From an uncultured Acetatifactor sp. (lineage in GTDB: Bacteria > Bacillota > Clostridia > Lachnospirales > Lachnospiraceae), in the NCBI GenBank assembly GCA_910586485.1, contig CAJUIA010000003.1, positions 114,770 through 178,769 on the forward strand: a DNA stretch of 64,000 nucleotides, read 5' to 3'. A program made the position numbers and the translations under genes. How positions within the stretch are numbered: the stretch's first letter is position 1; each line of letters starts with the position of its first letter. This document shows positions 16,962 through 25,477 of this stretch, piece after piece. The notes under the pieces were generated by a model. That model saw only the letters and a list, made by a program, of their open reading frames with translations. It had not been told where the DNA came from and made no database searches.

Positions 16962-18728
16962 ATGGGCGTTAAGGAACGGGCAAAATTTTATATGGGGCGC
17001 ATCAGGGCAGGCCGCCTTCAGGAAATGCTGCGCCAGATTAAGTGGATTTACGAATATGCCCGTCATTACTGGCTGGCCATGATCTTTTATACCCTGCTGG
17101 GGCTGACGGGAACGGTGGTGTCTCTTTTATCCAGCTTTGTCTCAAGAGACCTGGTGAATATTATCACCGGTTATCAGGCGGGAGAGCTTGTAAAAACCTT
17201 TGCGGCCATGATCGGCTTAGGGATCGGCAGTACCTTTATGAATCAGATTTCTAATTATGCTTCCTCCTGGATTGGCATGAGGGTGGATTCGGAGATCAAA
17301 TCCGATATATTTTCCAAGATTTTGGTGACGGACTGGGAATCTCTGACTCAGTACCATACCGGGGATCTGCTGACCCGGTGGGGCAGTGACTCTTCCAATA
17401 TTTCCAACGGGGTCCTGAATTTTATTCCCAACCTGATCATTTATTTGTTCCGGTTTATCAGTGCCCTTGTGGTAGTGGTGGTGAATGACATATCCTTTGC
17501 CATATTTGCATTTTTAGGGATGCCTGTGAGCCTGCTTTTGTCTAAAACCCTGATGAAGCGCATGGTGAATAACAATAAGCGCAGCGCTGCCATGGGGGCA
17601 GAAATGTCCGGCTTTAACCAGGAGACCTTCTCCAATATTCAGACCATCAAGGCCTTTGATCTGCTTCCCTTTTATACTGGTAAGCTGAAACGGCTGCAGG
17701 CGGACTACATCAGCATGCGCATGGAATTTCAGAGAATGTCCATCGGAACCTCATTATTACTGTCGCTGGTTTCCATGCTGGTTTCCTATGCTGCTTACGG
17801 CTGGGGAATTTACCGGGTGTGGAGCGGGGCCATTGACTACGGCACCATGACCCTGTTTTTGAGCCTGTCAGGTGCCCTGACCGGAACGCTGCATAATCTG
17901 ACGTCTCTGGTGCCCTCCGTTATCAGTCTGACCACCTCGGCAGGGCGGCTGATGGATATTGTAGAGATGCCGCAGGAGGATCATAGTCAGGATGAGGCGG
18001 CAGAGGCGTTTGAAAGGCGTCACAGGGAGGAAGGCGTATCTCTTCGGCTGACGGATGTAAACTATGCTTATCGGGGGGGAGAGGCTGTCTTTGCCGGCGT
18101 TTCCATTGAGGCCAGGCCTCATGAAATTATTGCTCTGGTAGGACCTTCGGGAGAGGGGAAGACGACCATGCTGAGACTGCTGCTTTCTCTGATTTCGCCA
18201 AAGGAGGGAAGCATCCGCGTTTTCGCCGGATCGGACGAAATGGAGATGAGCCCGTCCACCAGAAAGCTGTTTTCCTATGTGCCTCAGGGAAATACCATGT
18301 TTTCCGGCACCATAGCGGAAAATATGCGCAACGTAAAGCCGGATGCTTCGGATGAGGAGATTGTGGAGGCGCTGAAGATGGCGTGCGCCTGGGAGTTTGT
18401 AAGCAGACTAAGTGACGGGATTCATGCGAAGGTGGGAGAGCGGGGAGGCGGTTTTTCGGAAGGACAGGCCCAGCGGCTTTCCATTGCCCGTTCGCTGATC
18501 CGCAAATCTCCGATCCTGCTGATGGACGAGGCAACCTCTGCGCTGGATGTGGCCACGGAGAGAAAGGTTCTGCAGAATATTTTAAAGGACTCTTATCCCC
18601 GGACCTGTATTCTGACGACCCATCGGCCCACGGTTTTAAGCATGTGCAGCCGGGTATACGCCATCAAAGACAAGCAGTGTACGTGTCTTGAACAGGAGAA
18701 AATAGACGAAATGGTGCGGAATTTTTAA
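16962..18728 (+). CDS. ABC exporter, fused permease and ATPase, no peptidase domain
   Basis: About 588 residues. The ATG at 16962 follows AAGGAG by 6 bases and is preferred to a start 24 bases earlier. Six transmembrane helices fill residues about 30-310. The ATPase follows with Walker A GPSGEGKTT, Q-loop YVPQGNTMFSGTIAENM, signature FSEGQAQRLSIAR, Walker B ILLMDEATSALD and switch His in LTTHRPT. Unlike bacteriocin exporters of the PCAT type there is no N-terminal C39 protease, so leader removal would need a separate peptidase; the S26-type gene directly downstream could supply it. Likely exports the products of the two leader-bearing small proteins, by position. Confidence 0.9.
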   Translation: MGVKERAKFYMGRIRAGRLQEMLRQIKWIYEYARHYWLAMIFYTLLGLTGTVVSLLSSFVSRDLVNIITGYQAGELVKTFAAMIGLGIGSTFMNQISNYASSWIGMRVDSEIKSDIFSKILVTDWESLTQYHTGDLLTRWGSDSSNISNGVLNFIPNLIIYLFRFISALVVVVVNDISFAIFAFLGMPVSLLLSKTLMKRMVNNNKRSAAMGAEMSGFNQETFSNIQTIKAFDLLPFYTGKLKRLQADYISMRMEFQRMSIGTSLLLSLVSMLVSYAAYGWGIYRVWSGAIDYGTMTLFLSLSGALTGTLHNLTSLVPSVISLTTSAGRLMDIVEMPQEDHSQDEAAEAFERRHREEGVSLRLTDVNYAYRGGEAVFAGVSIEARPHEIIALVGPSGEGKTTMLRLLLSLISPKEGSIRVFAGSDEMEMSPSTRKLFSYVPQGNTMFSGTIAENMRNVKPDASDEEIVEALKMACAWEFVSRLSDGIHAKVGERGGGFSEGQAQRLSIARSLIRKSPILLMDEATSALDVATERKVLQNILKDSYPRTCILTTHRPTVLSMCSRVYAIKDKQCTCLEQEKIDEMVRNF

Positions 18729-18765
18729 GCAGGAATCAAAGAATATTTAAAATTTTGAGGGCGAT

Positions 18766-19197
18766 ATGATTATGGATATAGAGGCGCTGTTGGCAGAGGG
18801 AAAAAGCATTCGGATTCATCCTCAGGGATACAGTATGTATCCCTTGTTTGTTCCTGGCAGGGACGAGGCGGTGATTGCACCGGCTGCGGAGAAGGAGTTA
18901 AAAAGGGGAGATGTGGTGCTTTACCGCAGAGAGGGCAGCATCCTGGTACTGCACCGGATTTGGAGGCGGACCAGGGAAGGCTTTTTCATGGTGGGGGATA
19001 ACCAGAAGGAGACGGAGGGACCCTTAAAGAGGGAGCAGATCAAGGGAATTCTGTGCCAGGTGATACGTAAGGGAAAATGTTTTTCGGTAAACAATCTCTT
19101 TTATCGTCTGTTTTCTGCTGTCTGGCTCATGCTGCGGCCTTTGCGCCCGGTCCTGTCAAAAACGGCGGCAGGAGTAAAAAAGGTATTTCGCGGATAG
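18766..19197 (+). CDS. S24/S26 family peptidase (signal peptidase I-like)
   Basis: 143 residues. The catalytic-serine box is HPQGYSMYPLF (Ser about 23), followed by KRGDVVLYRR and the GDN-containing VGDNQKE box. The dyad partner appears to be His in VLHRIW (about 63) rather than Lys, as in SipW/ER-type signal peptidases. No N-terminal membrane anchor is visible; a weak hydrophobic segment lies near the C-terminus (about 107-125), so attachment would be unusual. It follows the ABC exporter by 37 bases after TTTTGAGGGC. Proposed role: removal of the shared leader from the two precursor-like proteins; substrate is inferred from position only. Confidence 0.82.
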   Translation: MIMDIEALLAEGKSIRIHPQGYSMYPLFVPGRDEAVIAPAAEKELKRGDVVLYRREGSILVLHRIWRRTREGFFMVGDNQKETEGPLKREQIKGILCQVIRKGKCFSVNNLFYRLFSAVWLMLRPLRPVLSKTAAGVKKVFRG

Positions 19198-19218
19198 AAG
19201 GAGTAAGCTTTCCTTTTC

Positions 19219-19247
19219 TTGCAATTCTTTTCCAAATAGTGTAACAT
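19219..19247 (+). promoter_or_regulatory. Putative promoter for the MoxR operon
   Basis: TTGCAA (19219-19224) and TAACAT (19242-19247) are 17 bases apart, about 30 bases before the chosen ATG at 19279. Confidence 0.5.
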
Positions 19248-19278
19248 GAATAGCATCTTTAAAAGAAAGAGGATCATT

Positions 19279-20100
19279 ATGGAAAATCAAAATTTTCAGG
19301 GAACCGGAGAATATGTTGCCAGCGAAGAACTGATGGCCAGCGTTAATATTGCTATGGCGTTAAAAAAGCCGCTCTTAATTAAGGGAGAGCCGGGCACCGG
19401 CAAGACCATGCTGGCGGAGGCGGTGGCGAAGTCGCTGGGAAAGCGGCTGATTATCTGGAACATCAAGTCTACCACCAAGGCCCAGGAGGGCCTGTATGTT
19501 TATGATACCATTCAGCGTCTTTATGACGGGCAGTTCGGTGAGGAAGGCGTGAATGATATTGCCAGATATATCAAGCTGGGCAAGCTGGGAGAGGCTTTTG
19601 ACAGTGAAGATCAGGTAGTACTCTTAATTGACGAGATTGACAAGGCGGATCTGGAATTTCCTAACGATCTGCTGTGGGAGCTTGATCAGATGGAATTTTA
19701 TATCAATGAAACCAAGCGCACCGTAAAGGCAAAGCAGCGTCCCATCGTGATTATTACCTCTAATGCGGAGAAGGAGCTGCCGGATGCGTTTCTGCGCCGC
19801 TGTATTTTTCATTATATAGATTTCCCTGACAGGGAGCTGATGGCAGAGATTGTGAAGGTGCATTTTCCGGATGTGGAGGATAATCTGCTGAAAAATGCCA
19901 TGGATGTTTTTTATAATATCCGCAGCATCCGCGACATTCGCAAGAAGCCCAGCACCTCCGAGTTGATTGACTGGATCAATGCCCTGCAGCTCGGCGGGAT
20001 CCCTGCGGAAAGGATCAAGGCCGCTCTGCCCTTTATCGGCGTGGTGGTAAAAAAGGATGAGGATATGGAGCTGGTGAAGCAGGAGAAGGGAAATCTGTAA
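19279..20100 (+). CDS. MoxR-family AAA+ ATPase
   Basis: 273 residues from ATG 19279, preceded by AAAGAGG. Walker A is GEPGTGKTMLAEAVA, Walker B is VVLLIDEIDKAD, sensor 1 is IIITSNAEKELPD and the arginine finger region is FLRRCIFHYIDFP. MoxR proteins act as chaperones that remodel or activate partner complexes and are normally encoded next to a CoxE-like VWA protein. That partner lies at 21084-22286, but about 1 kb of unrelated A+T-rich genes intervenes. Sequence is close to the CoxD-like branch. Confidence 0.88.
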   Translation: MENQNFQGTGEYVASEELMASVNIAMALKKPLLIKGEPGTGKTMLAEAVAKSLGKRLIIWNIKSTTKAQEGLYVYDTIQRLYDGQFGEEGVNDIARYIKLGKLGEAFDSEDQVVLLIDEIDKADLEFPNDLLWELDQMEFYINETKRTVKAKQRPIVIITSNAEKELPDAFLRRCIFHYIDFPDRELMAEIVKVHFPDVEDNLLKNAMDVFYNIRSIRDIRKKPSTSELIDWINALQLGGIPAERIKAALPFIGVVVKKDEDMELVKQEKGNL

Positions 20101-20126
20101 GGGCAATGTAGGCAGGGAGAGGATAT

Positions 20127-20342
20127 ATGACAAAAGAATTATTATCGTTTATCGTTTATATAATTCATGCCTGTGCGAATAAGTGGGATCTTAAACCTTC
20201 TGCGGTGTATAAACAAATGCAGCGTGTGAATTGCATAGCAGATTTTCTGACGCCAAATTATGAAGTTCTTCATACACAGGGAACACAGTATATTGTGGAA
20301 GATATTAAAGAATATCTCGCTGTGAGAGGGGAATTTGTATGA
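20127..20342 (+). CDS. DUF3791 family small protein
   Basis: 71 residues with the pattern seen in DUF3791: a hydrophobic N-terminal helix (FIVYIIHACANKW), then a helix-turn region ending YIVEDIKEYLAVRG. DUF3791 genes usually sit immediately before DUF3990 genes, as here, where the two overlap by 4 bases. Role as antitoxin or accessory to the DUF3990 protein is inference. Codon use is more A+T-rich than in the flanking moxR and VWA genes. Confidence 0.7.
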   Translation: MTKELLSFIVYIIHACANKWDLKPSAVYKQMQRVNCIADFLTPNYEVLHTQGTQYIVEDIKEYLAVRGEFV

Positions 20343-20818
20343 TTATTTATCATGGATCAAATGCAGTTATTATGGAGCCTGATGTGGAGCATTCATTTAG
20401 AGCATTGGATTTTGGAAAGGGCTTTTATACAACGACTGTCAAAGAACAGGCTGAGAGGTGGGCAAAGCGAAAGGCAAGTATATATGGACAGGGTAAGGGA
20501 ATTGCCAGCGTATATCAAATGCTTGATGAACCGCAGGGTTTAGTATATAAGGACTTTGGAGAAAATCTTGATGAATGGATTGATTTTGTATGTAAATGTA
20601 GAGATGGTGGAAATGAATATCTGCAATATGATTTAATTACAGGGAAGGTTGCAAATGATAAGGTGTTTCGGGTAGTAGATATGTATCATTCAGGTATTTG
20701 GGAGAAAGAGAGAGCACTGAAGGAAATAAAGATTTATCCAACATATGATCAGACTGCCTTTATAACAATGAAAGCAATTAAACAGTTGGTAGTGTATGAA
20801 TCTTTTTATGAGGTATAA
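20339..20818 (+). CDS. DUF3990 family protein, possible ADP-ribosyltransferase-like toxin
   Basis: 159 residues. The N-terminal IIYHGSNAVIMEPD and DFGKGFYTTTVKEQAERWA are the hallmark motifs of DUF3990, a family I recall as related to ADP-ribosyltransferases (H-G and Y-T-T motifs). A Glu in this fold normally completes the site; candidates near the C-terminus (LKEIKIYPTYDQ) cannot be assigned by eye. It is coupled to the preceding DUF3791 gene by a 4-base overlap and followed 2 bases later by another small gene. Together they look like a mobile toxin-antitoxin-type cassette; toxicity is inferred. Confidence 0.68.
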   Translation: MIIYHGSNAVIMEPDVEHSFRALDFGKGFYTTTVKEQAERWAKRKASIYGQGKGIASVYQMLDEPQGLVYKDFGENLDEWIDFVCKCRDGGNEYLQYDLITGKVANDKVFRVVDMYHSGIWEKERALKEIKIYPTYDQTAFITMKAIKQLVVYESFYEV

Positions 20819-20820
20819 GC

Positions 20821-21048
20821 ATGGACGAAGAAGTTCTGGAGAGGATGTATCAGGAAAATTTAGAAGAGCGTATTATTATCTGCCTTGCAGAAATGAATCA
20901 TTTTTCGTATGAAAAAGCTATGGATATTTATTATCATAGTAAGTTGTCTGATAAAATCCAAAGCGGCTTGGAAGGAATTCAATATTTGGATCATAAGGTG
21001 TTAGCCCAAATACTTGTTGATACAGAAAAAGAGCTGATAAAATGCTAG
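20821..21048 (+). CDS. Small protein of the DUF3990 cassette
   Basis: 75 residues, acidic, all-helical by eye (LEERIIICLAEMNHFSYEKA, then MDIYYHSKLSDKI). It starts 2 bases after the DUF3990 stop, so it is surely in the same operon. Its pattern is related to the DUF3791-type helical proteins, making the cassette DUF3791 - DUF3990 - helical small protein. Function unknown; an antitoxin-like role is possible. Confidence 0.6.
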   Translation: MDEEVLERMYQENLEERIIICLAEMNHFSYEKAMDIYYHSKLSDKIQSGLEGIQYLDHKVLAQILVDTEKELIKC

Positions 21049-21083
21049 TAAGGACTGTTATCCGTTTAATAATGGAGGCGTAA

Positions 21084-22286
21084 ATGTTCATAAAGTTTTT
21101 TGAAACCCTGCGGGCTAAGGGCCTGCGGGTGACCCTGGGAGAATTTCTGACTCTGCAGGATGCCCTGAATCAGGGGCTGTGCGGCAGCTCGCTGACGCAA
21201 TTTTATTATGTGGCCCGGATGATTCTGGTGAAGAGTGAGACGGATTTTGATAAATTTGATATGGCCTTTGAAGAATGCTTTAAGCCGGCTCAGAAGGAGA
21301 CGGAGGTGGGCAGGGAAATGCTCCGCTGGCTGGACAAGTCCGATATGCTGGAGCTGGCCCATGAGGAAGCAAGAGCCCATTTGAACCAGATGGAGGACAT
21401 TCAGGTGGACAAGGAGGATGTGGAAGAGACCTTTAAGCAGCGCCTGAAGGACCAGAATGAAGAGCATAACGGCGGCAGCTTCTGGATCGGCACCATGGGC
21501 AAGACCTCCTTCGGCAATATGGGAGGCAATGTGGGCGGCGTGCGGGTAGGCGGCAAGACCGGTTATCAGTCCGCTTTTTCCGTGGTGGGCGCCAGAAAGT
21601 ACCGGGATTTTCGAGATGACCGGGTGTTGGATAACAGGCAGTTTCAGATGGCGTTTCGCAAGCTCCGGCAGTTTTCCTCCCGTCTGGATATACCGGAGTC
21701 GGAGCTGGATATTGACGGCACCGTGAACAAGACCTGCAATAACGGCGGCTGCCTGCAGATTGTGATGCAGAAGCCCAGGAAAAACGCGGTGAAGCTGCTT
21801 TTACTCATGGATTCCGGGGGGACCATGATCCCCTTCAGCAGCCTGTTAAACGATTTGTTCCAGGCCGTTCACAAGTCCAATCATTATAAAGACGTAAAGA
21901 CCTATTATTTCCATAACTGCATCTACAGTAAGCTGTATAAGACGCCGGAGTGTGAGAATGGGGACTGGATTGATACGGAGTGGATGTTCCGCAATGTGGA
22001 CAGCGATTATAAGGTGATTATTGTGGGGGACGCGGCCATGGCGCCGGAAGAGCTGTACTCGGATACCGGAAATTACCGGGGGCCCAACGGCGGCCTGTCG
22101 GGCTGGGAGTGGCTGCAGCTGGTGAAAAAGAAGTATAAAAAAGTGGTATGGCTGAACCCGAAGATGGCGCCGGGCAGAGCCCCCTGGCGGGAGGCGGAGA
22201 CGGCGGTGAAGGAGCTGTTTCCCATGTACAAATTAACGGTAGACGGCTTGAATCAGGCGATGACAAAGCTGATGTCAGCGCGCTGA
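21084..22286 (+). CDS. VWA domain protein, CoxE-like
   Basis: 400 residues. The N-terminal helical part (FFETLRAKGLRVTLGEFLTL) is typical of CoxE-type proteins, and the C-terminal VWA domain begins near residue 230 (AVKLLLLMDSGGTMIPF). The metal-ion site reads DSGGTM instead of the canonical DxSxS, with GDAAMAPEEL later, so metal binding may be altered. A Gly-rich linker, about residues 130-155, precedes it. CoxE-like VWA proteins work with MoxR ATPases as a chaperone-like pair; the partner is at 19279-20100. It follows an ATGGAGG SD. Confidence 0.85.
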   Translation: MFIKFFETLRAKGLRVTLGEFLTLQDALNQGLCGSSLTQFYYVARMILVKSETDFDKFDMAFEECFKPAQKETEVGREMLRWLDKSDMLELAHEEARAHLNQMEDIQVDKEDVEETFKQRLKDQNEEHNGGSFWIGTMGKTSFGNMGGNVGGVRVGGKTGYQSAFSVVGARKYRDFRDDRVLDNRQFQMAFRKLRQFSSRLDIPESELDIDGTVNKTCNNGGCLQIVMQKPRKNAVKLLLLMDSGGTMIPFSSLLNDLFQAVHKSNHYKDVKTYYFHNCIYSKLYKTPECENGDWIDTEWMFRNVDSDYKVIIVGDAAMAPEELYSDTGNYRGPNGGLSGWEWLQLVKKKYKKVVWLNPKMAPGRAPWREAETAVKELFPMYKLTVDGLNQAMTKLMSAR

Positions 22287-22439
22287 CCGTGGATCCGGAT
22301 ATTTTATTTTTAAGCGCCAAAAAGTTTGGGCTGGTCAGCATTCACGGAGATTTAATGGATTCGGAGGAAGCGCGGCAGGCTGTTCTGCAGTTTGCAGGGC
22401 AGGATAGAAATAGTTAAAATAAGCAGGAAATCCTGACTT

Positions 22440-22467
22440 TTGACAACCCTGCAAGATTCTATATCAT
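22440..22467 (+). promoter_or_regulatory. Putative tyrS promoter
   Basis: TTGACA (22440-22445) and TATCAT (22462-22467), spacer 16 bases. The space between promoter and start is too short for a T-box leader. Confidence 0.6.
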
Positions 22468-22500
22468 ATATACAAAACAAAAGTGATGGAGGCAAAAACA

Positions 22501-23748
22501 ATGACAGTATTTGAAGAATTAAAGGCAAGGGGGCTGCTGGCCCAGCTGACGGACGAGGAAGAGATTAAGGAGCTGATCAACAGCGGGAAGGCGGTATTTT
22601 ATATCGGCTTTGATCCCACTGCGGACAGCCTCCATGTGGGGCATTTTATGGCCCTTTGCCTGATGAAAAGGCTGCAGATGGCGGGGAACAAGCCCATTGC
22701 CCTGATTGGCGGGGGAACCGGCATGATCGGTGACCCTTCCGGCAGGAGCGACCTGCGCACCATGATGACCACGGAGCAGATCGACCATAACTGTGAGTGC
22801 TTTAAAAAGCAGATGAGCCGTTTTATTGAGTTTGACGAGAGTGGAGACATGAATGGGGACAGCTCCAAGGCGATCATGGTCAATAATGCCGACTGGCTCC
22901 GGGATCTAAATTATATTGAGTTTATTCGGGATGTGGGAGTGCATTTCTCCGTGAATCGGATGCTGACGGCGGAGTGCTATAAGCAGCGGATGGAGAAGGG
23001 CTTAAGCTTCCTGGAATTTAACTACATGATTATGCAGAGCTATGACTTCCTGTGCCTGTATGAGAAATATGGCTGTAATATGCAGTTCGGCGGTGACGAC
23101 CAGTGGAGCAATATGCTGGGAGGTACGGAATTAATCCGCAGGAAGCTGGGCAAGGATGCTTATGCCATGACCATTACCTTGCTGTTAAATTCCGAGGGTA
23201 AGAAAATGGGCAAGACTCAGAAGGGAGCCGTCTGGCTTGATCCGGAAAAGACCTCGCCTTATGAGTTTTACCAGTACTGGCGGAATGTGGCGGATGCGGA
23301 TGTTTTAAAGTGTCTGCGGATGCTGACCTTCCTGCCCATGGAGCAGATTCAGGAGATGGATCACTGGGAGGGCAGCCAGTTAAATCAGGCCAAGGAGATT
23401 CTGGCCTTTGAGCTGACCCAGCTGGTACACGGAACCGAAGAAGCAGAGAAGGCTCAGGACAGCGCCAGGGCATTGTTTGCGGGCGGCGGAGATGCGGCCA
23501 ATATGCCCTCCTGTAAGTTGGAAGAGGGGGACTTCCTGAACGGAACCATAGACATTTTAGGAGTGCTGGTGAAGGCAGGGCTTACCGCTTCCCGTTCCGA
23601 GGCCAGACGGGCCGTGGAGCAGGGCGGCGTTACCGTGAACGACGAAAAGGTAACGGATGTGAAGACTGTGTATGCGCCGGAAGCCTTTGCCGGGGAGGGC
23701 CTTGTGGTCCGCAGGGGGAAGAAGAGCTATAAGAGGGTTGTGATGTAG
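22501..23748 (+). CDS. tyrS: Tyrosyl-tRNA synthetase
   Basis: 415 residues from ATG 22501 with GGAGG 8 bases upstream; a GTG at 22483 would put the SD inside the gene. The class I HIGH-like motif is in DPTADSLHVGHFMALCL, KMSKS-like motif is GKKMGKTQKG, and the tyrosine-binding region is FGGDDQWSNMLGG. A C-terminal S4 RNA-binding domain covers about residues 345-410 (TASRSEARRAVEQGGVTVND). It charges tRNA-Tyr in the cytoplasm. Full length for the family. Confidence 0.97.
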   Translation: MTVFEELKARGLLAQLTDEEEIKELINSGKAVFYIGFDPTADSLHVGHFMALCLMKRLQMAGNKPIALIGGGTGMIGDPSGRSDLRTMMTTEQIDHNCECFKKQMSRFIEFDESGDMNGDSSKAIMVNNADWLRDLNYIEFIRDVGVHFSVNRMLTAECYKQRMEKGLSFLEFNYMIMQSYDFLCLYEKYGCNMQFGGDDQWSNMLGGTELIRRKLGKDAYAMTITLLLNSEGKKMGKTQKGAVWLDPEKTSPYEFYQYWRNVADADVLKCLRMLTFLPMEQIQEMDHWEGSQLNQAKEILAFELTQLVHGTEEAEKAQDSARALFAGGGDAANMPSCKLEEGDFLNGTIDILGVLVKAGLTASRSEARRAVEQGGVTVNDEKVTDVKTVYAPEAFAGEGLVVRRGKKSYKRVVM

Positions 23749-23797
23749 TATAGCAGTGAGGTAATATTGAAGTGAAGATTGAAGAATATCAGGCAAT

Positions 23798-24082
23798 ATG
23801 CAGTCTTGTAAAATTGCTGTTACCAAACATGCAAGAATAAGACTGGAAGAACGTGGAATACACATGGATGATATTATAATGGTAATCAAAAATGGAGAAA
23901 TAATAAAAGAATATGCGGATGATAAACCCTTATCCAGTTGCCTGATACTTGGGAAGTCTATGGATGATAAACCTTTGCATTTAGTGATAAGCAGAGATGA
24001 AGAATTTATATATTTGATAACAGCGTATTTTCCGGATATAAGGCAGTGGGAAAATGATTTTAAAACCAGAAAGGAGCATTGA
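23798..24082 (+). CDS. DUF4258 protein, RelE-like toxin candidate
   Basis: 94 residues with the DUF4258 pattern: VTKHARIRLEERGIHMDDI at the start, then IKNGEIIKEYADDKP and HLVISRDEEFIYLITAYFPD. These proteins share the small RelE/ParE-like fold and are usually paired with a YgiT/MqsA-type zinc-finger antitoxin, which follows here 4 bases later. A+T-rich composition compared with tyrS suggests horizontal acquisition. The translated start lacks a strong SD. Confidence 0.8.
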   Translation: MQSCKIAVTKHARIRLEERGIHMDDIIMVIKNGEIIKEYADDKPLSSCLILGKSMDDKPLHLVISRDEEFIYLITAYFPDIRQWENDFKTRKEH

Positions 24083-24086
24083 CGGC

Positions 24087-24278
24087 ATGTTATGTATGGA
24101 ATGCGGAGCAAATGCCAAGAAGGGATATACGACGGATGTTACTGACTTGGGAAGCTGTCTTGTAATTGTGAGAAATGTTCCCTGTTATAAATGTACGGAG
24201 TGTAATGAAACAATCTATACGGCTGATGTTATCAAGCGTCTGGATGAGATAGTGGAACAGGCTAAGAAACTGATGTAG
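24087..24278 (+). CDS. YgiT/MqsA-type zinc-finger antitoxin
   Basis: 63 residues from ATG 24087, with AAAGGAGC upstream; an earlier ATG at 24054 lies inside the toxin gene. Two CxxC pairs (LCMECGA, CYKCTEC) form the zinc-binding domain, followed by a helical tail (RLDEIVEQAKKLM) in place of the HTH found in longer MqsA proteins. It should neutralise the DUF4258 toxin upstream. The toxin-first order matches the mqsRA arrangement. Confidence 0.82.
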   Translation: MLCMECGANAKKGYTTDVTDLGSCLVIVRNVPCYKCTECNETIYTADVIKRLDEIVEQAKKLM

Positions 24279-24483
24279 GAAATCGCGATCATTGACTATG
24301 AAAAGGTAGCGTAGCGGCGTTTGCGTCTAATTTAAGGGTTTGGACAGTAAGCACTTACTTAATAAATGACGAAAAGCGAAGTGACAGGGGAAACCTGATC
24401 GTTGACGGGTGCGGCAGGATACAGGGGCAAGTTATCCTGGAATTGTAATATTATGGTAATTCAGGCTTTACGGGAATAAAATA

Positions 24484-25384
24484 ATGAGATTGAAGAAGAT
24501 AAAAAAATATGTTTTTCCTGTATTCTTTACCTGATGCTGGTGCTGCTGCCGGGGTGTGGGGATGCTTCGGAAATAAGCTCCGGCAACAATGGCGGCTCCA
24601 CTGACGGAGAGAAGACCCAGGGAGCTTCCATTCAAGGCACGGACGATCAAGACGGCTCGGACAATCAGGACGGCACGGATAATACGGACAACAGGAACAA
24701 TGCAGACGGCGGTGACAATGCAGAAAACAGGGACAGTACGGATACTTCGACAGAGCATATCGTGTCCGGCGTAACAAAGAAAACGCTGAAAGGATCGTTG
24801 GGACCGATTTTACGTCTGGCGAGACTACCGATCTGACACAGGAAGGTATATTTATCCAGGATTTTGCCTGTCTGGAGGCGAAGGGGGAGATCCTGTTCAG
24901 CGGCAACAGCGCTTCTGACAAAAAAATTCTCGGCAGGATGGACATGGACGGGAAAGGTATGCAGATAGAGGATCGGGAGCATTTATGGGGCGAACTGTGG
25001 GGGTTCGAGGATTTTGCGCTGGCAGATGAAGCAGAGCTGGTGGGAAAGGAAAAGGAGGGAGCGGTTTTTCGCTATGATGAACAGGGAATTCATTCTTTTC
25101 CTTTGACGGACAGCGATGAAAACGGAAACATCACCGTATCCTGTGGGGGCGGTTACTATGGGACACGCACCAATGTTCAGGATACGGCGCTGCGCTGTTA
25201 TGTACGGATCTATTCCTCTAAAGACGGGAGCCTGGTAAAGGAGCTGCCGCTGTCGTATGAAGAGTACGGTGAAAATTTCAGGCTGGGCGGCTATCTGATA
25301 TGCGACGATATGCAAAGAGTTATTTTATATGGGACGTGGAGGGGCCGGGAGACGGAATCCTGGATCGTATCCGTAAATTTGTAG
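24484..25384 (+). pseudogene. Frameshifted lipoprotein gene
   Basis: Three consecutive frames together encode one plausible lipoprotein. Frame one begins at ATG 24484 (MRLKKIKK) after the A7 run at 24501-24507. One extra A there would join it to LMLVLLPGCGDASE, a clean lipobox. Next is an Asn/Asp/Gly-rich linker to about 24785. A second missing A in the GAAAACG run near 24780-24784 would join VTKKNAERIVGTDF to the third frame, which runs to TAG 25384 and encodes a beta-rich domain ending WIVSVNL. Either two real one-base losses or sequencing errors in A-runs. No family recognised; it neighbours an orphan solute-binding lipoprotein. Confidence 0.7.
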
Positions 25385-25477
25385 AAATGCGGAAGGGAAA
25401 GACGCTGCGCGTTCCAAGATTTCTGCAAATTTAGATGCCGCTTTAAATGCCGCTTACGCGGCGGAATGAGAGGAAAT

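Noticed and set aside
22148..22417. Frame overlapping and extending past the VWA gene (ending AVLQFAGQDRNS)
   Set aside because: Looks mildly coding after 22287 and could be a frameshifted tail, but there is no SD, no recognised motif, and the VWA protein already has a normal length.
22418..22500. T-box riboswitch before tyrS
   Set aside because: tyrS genes in Firmicutes often have one, but only about 80 bases are available and they hold an ordinary promoter; no specifier loop or antiterminator is visible.
24279..24483. Possible small RNA or gene between the YgiT antitoxin and the broken lipoprotein
   Set aside because: No convincing frame, promoter pair or stem with T-run was found; I see nothing definite in this spacer.
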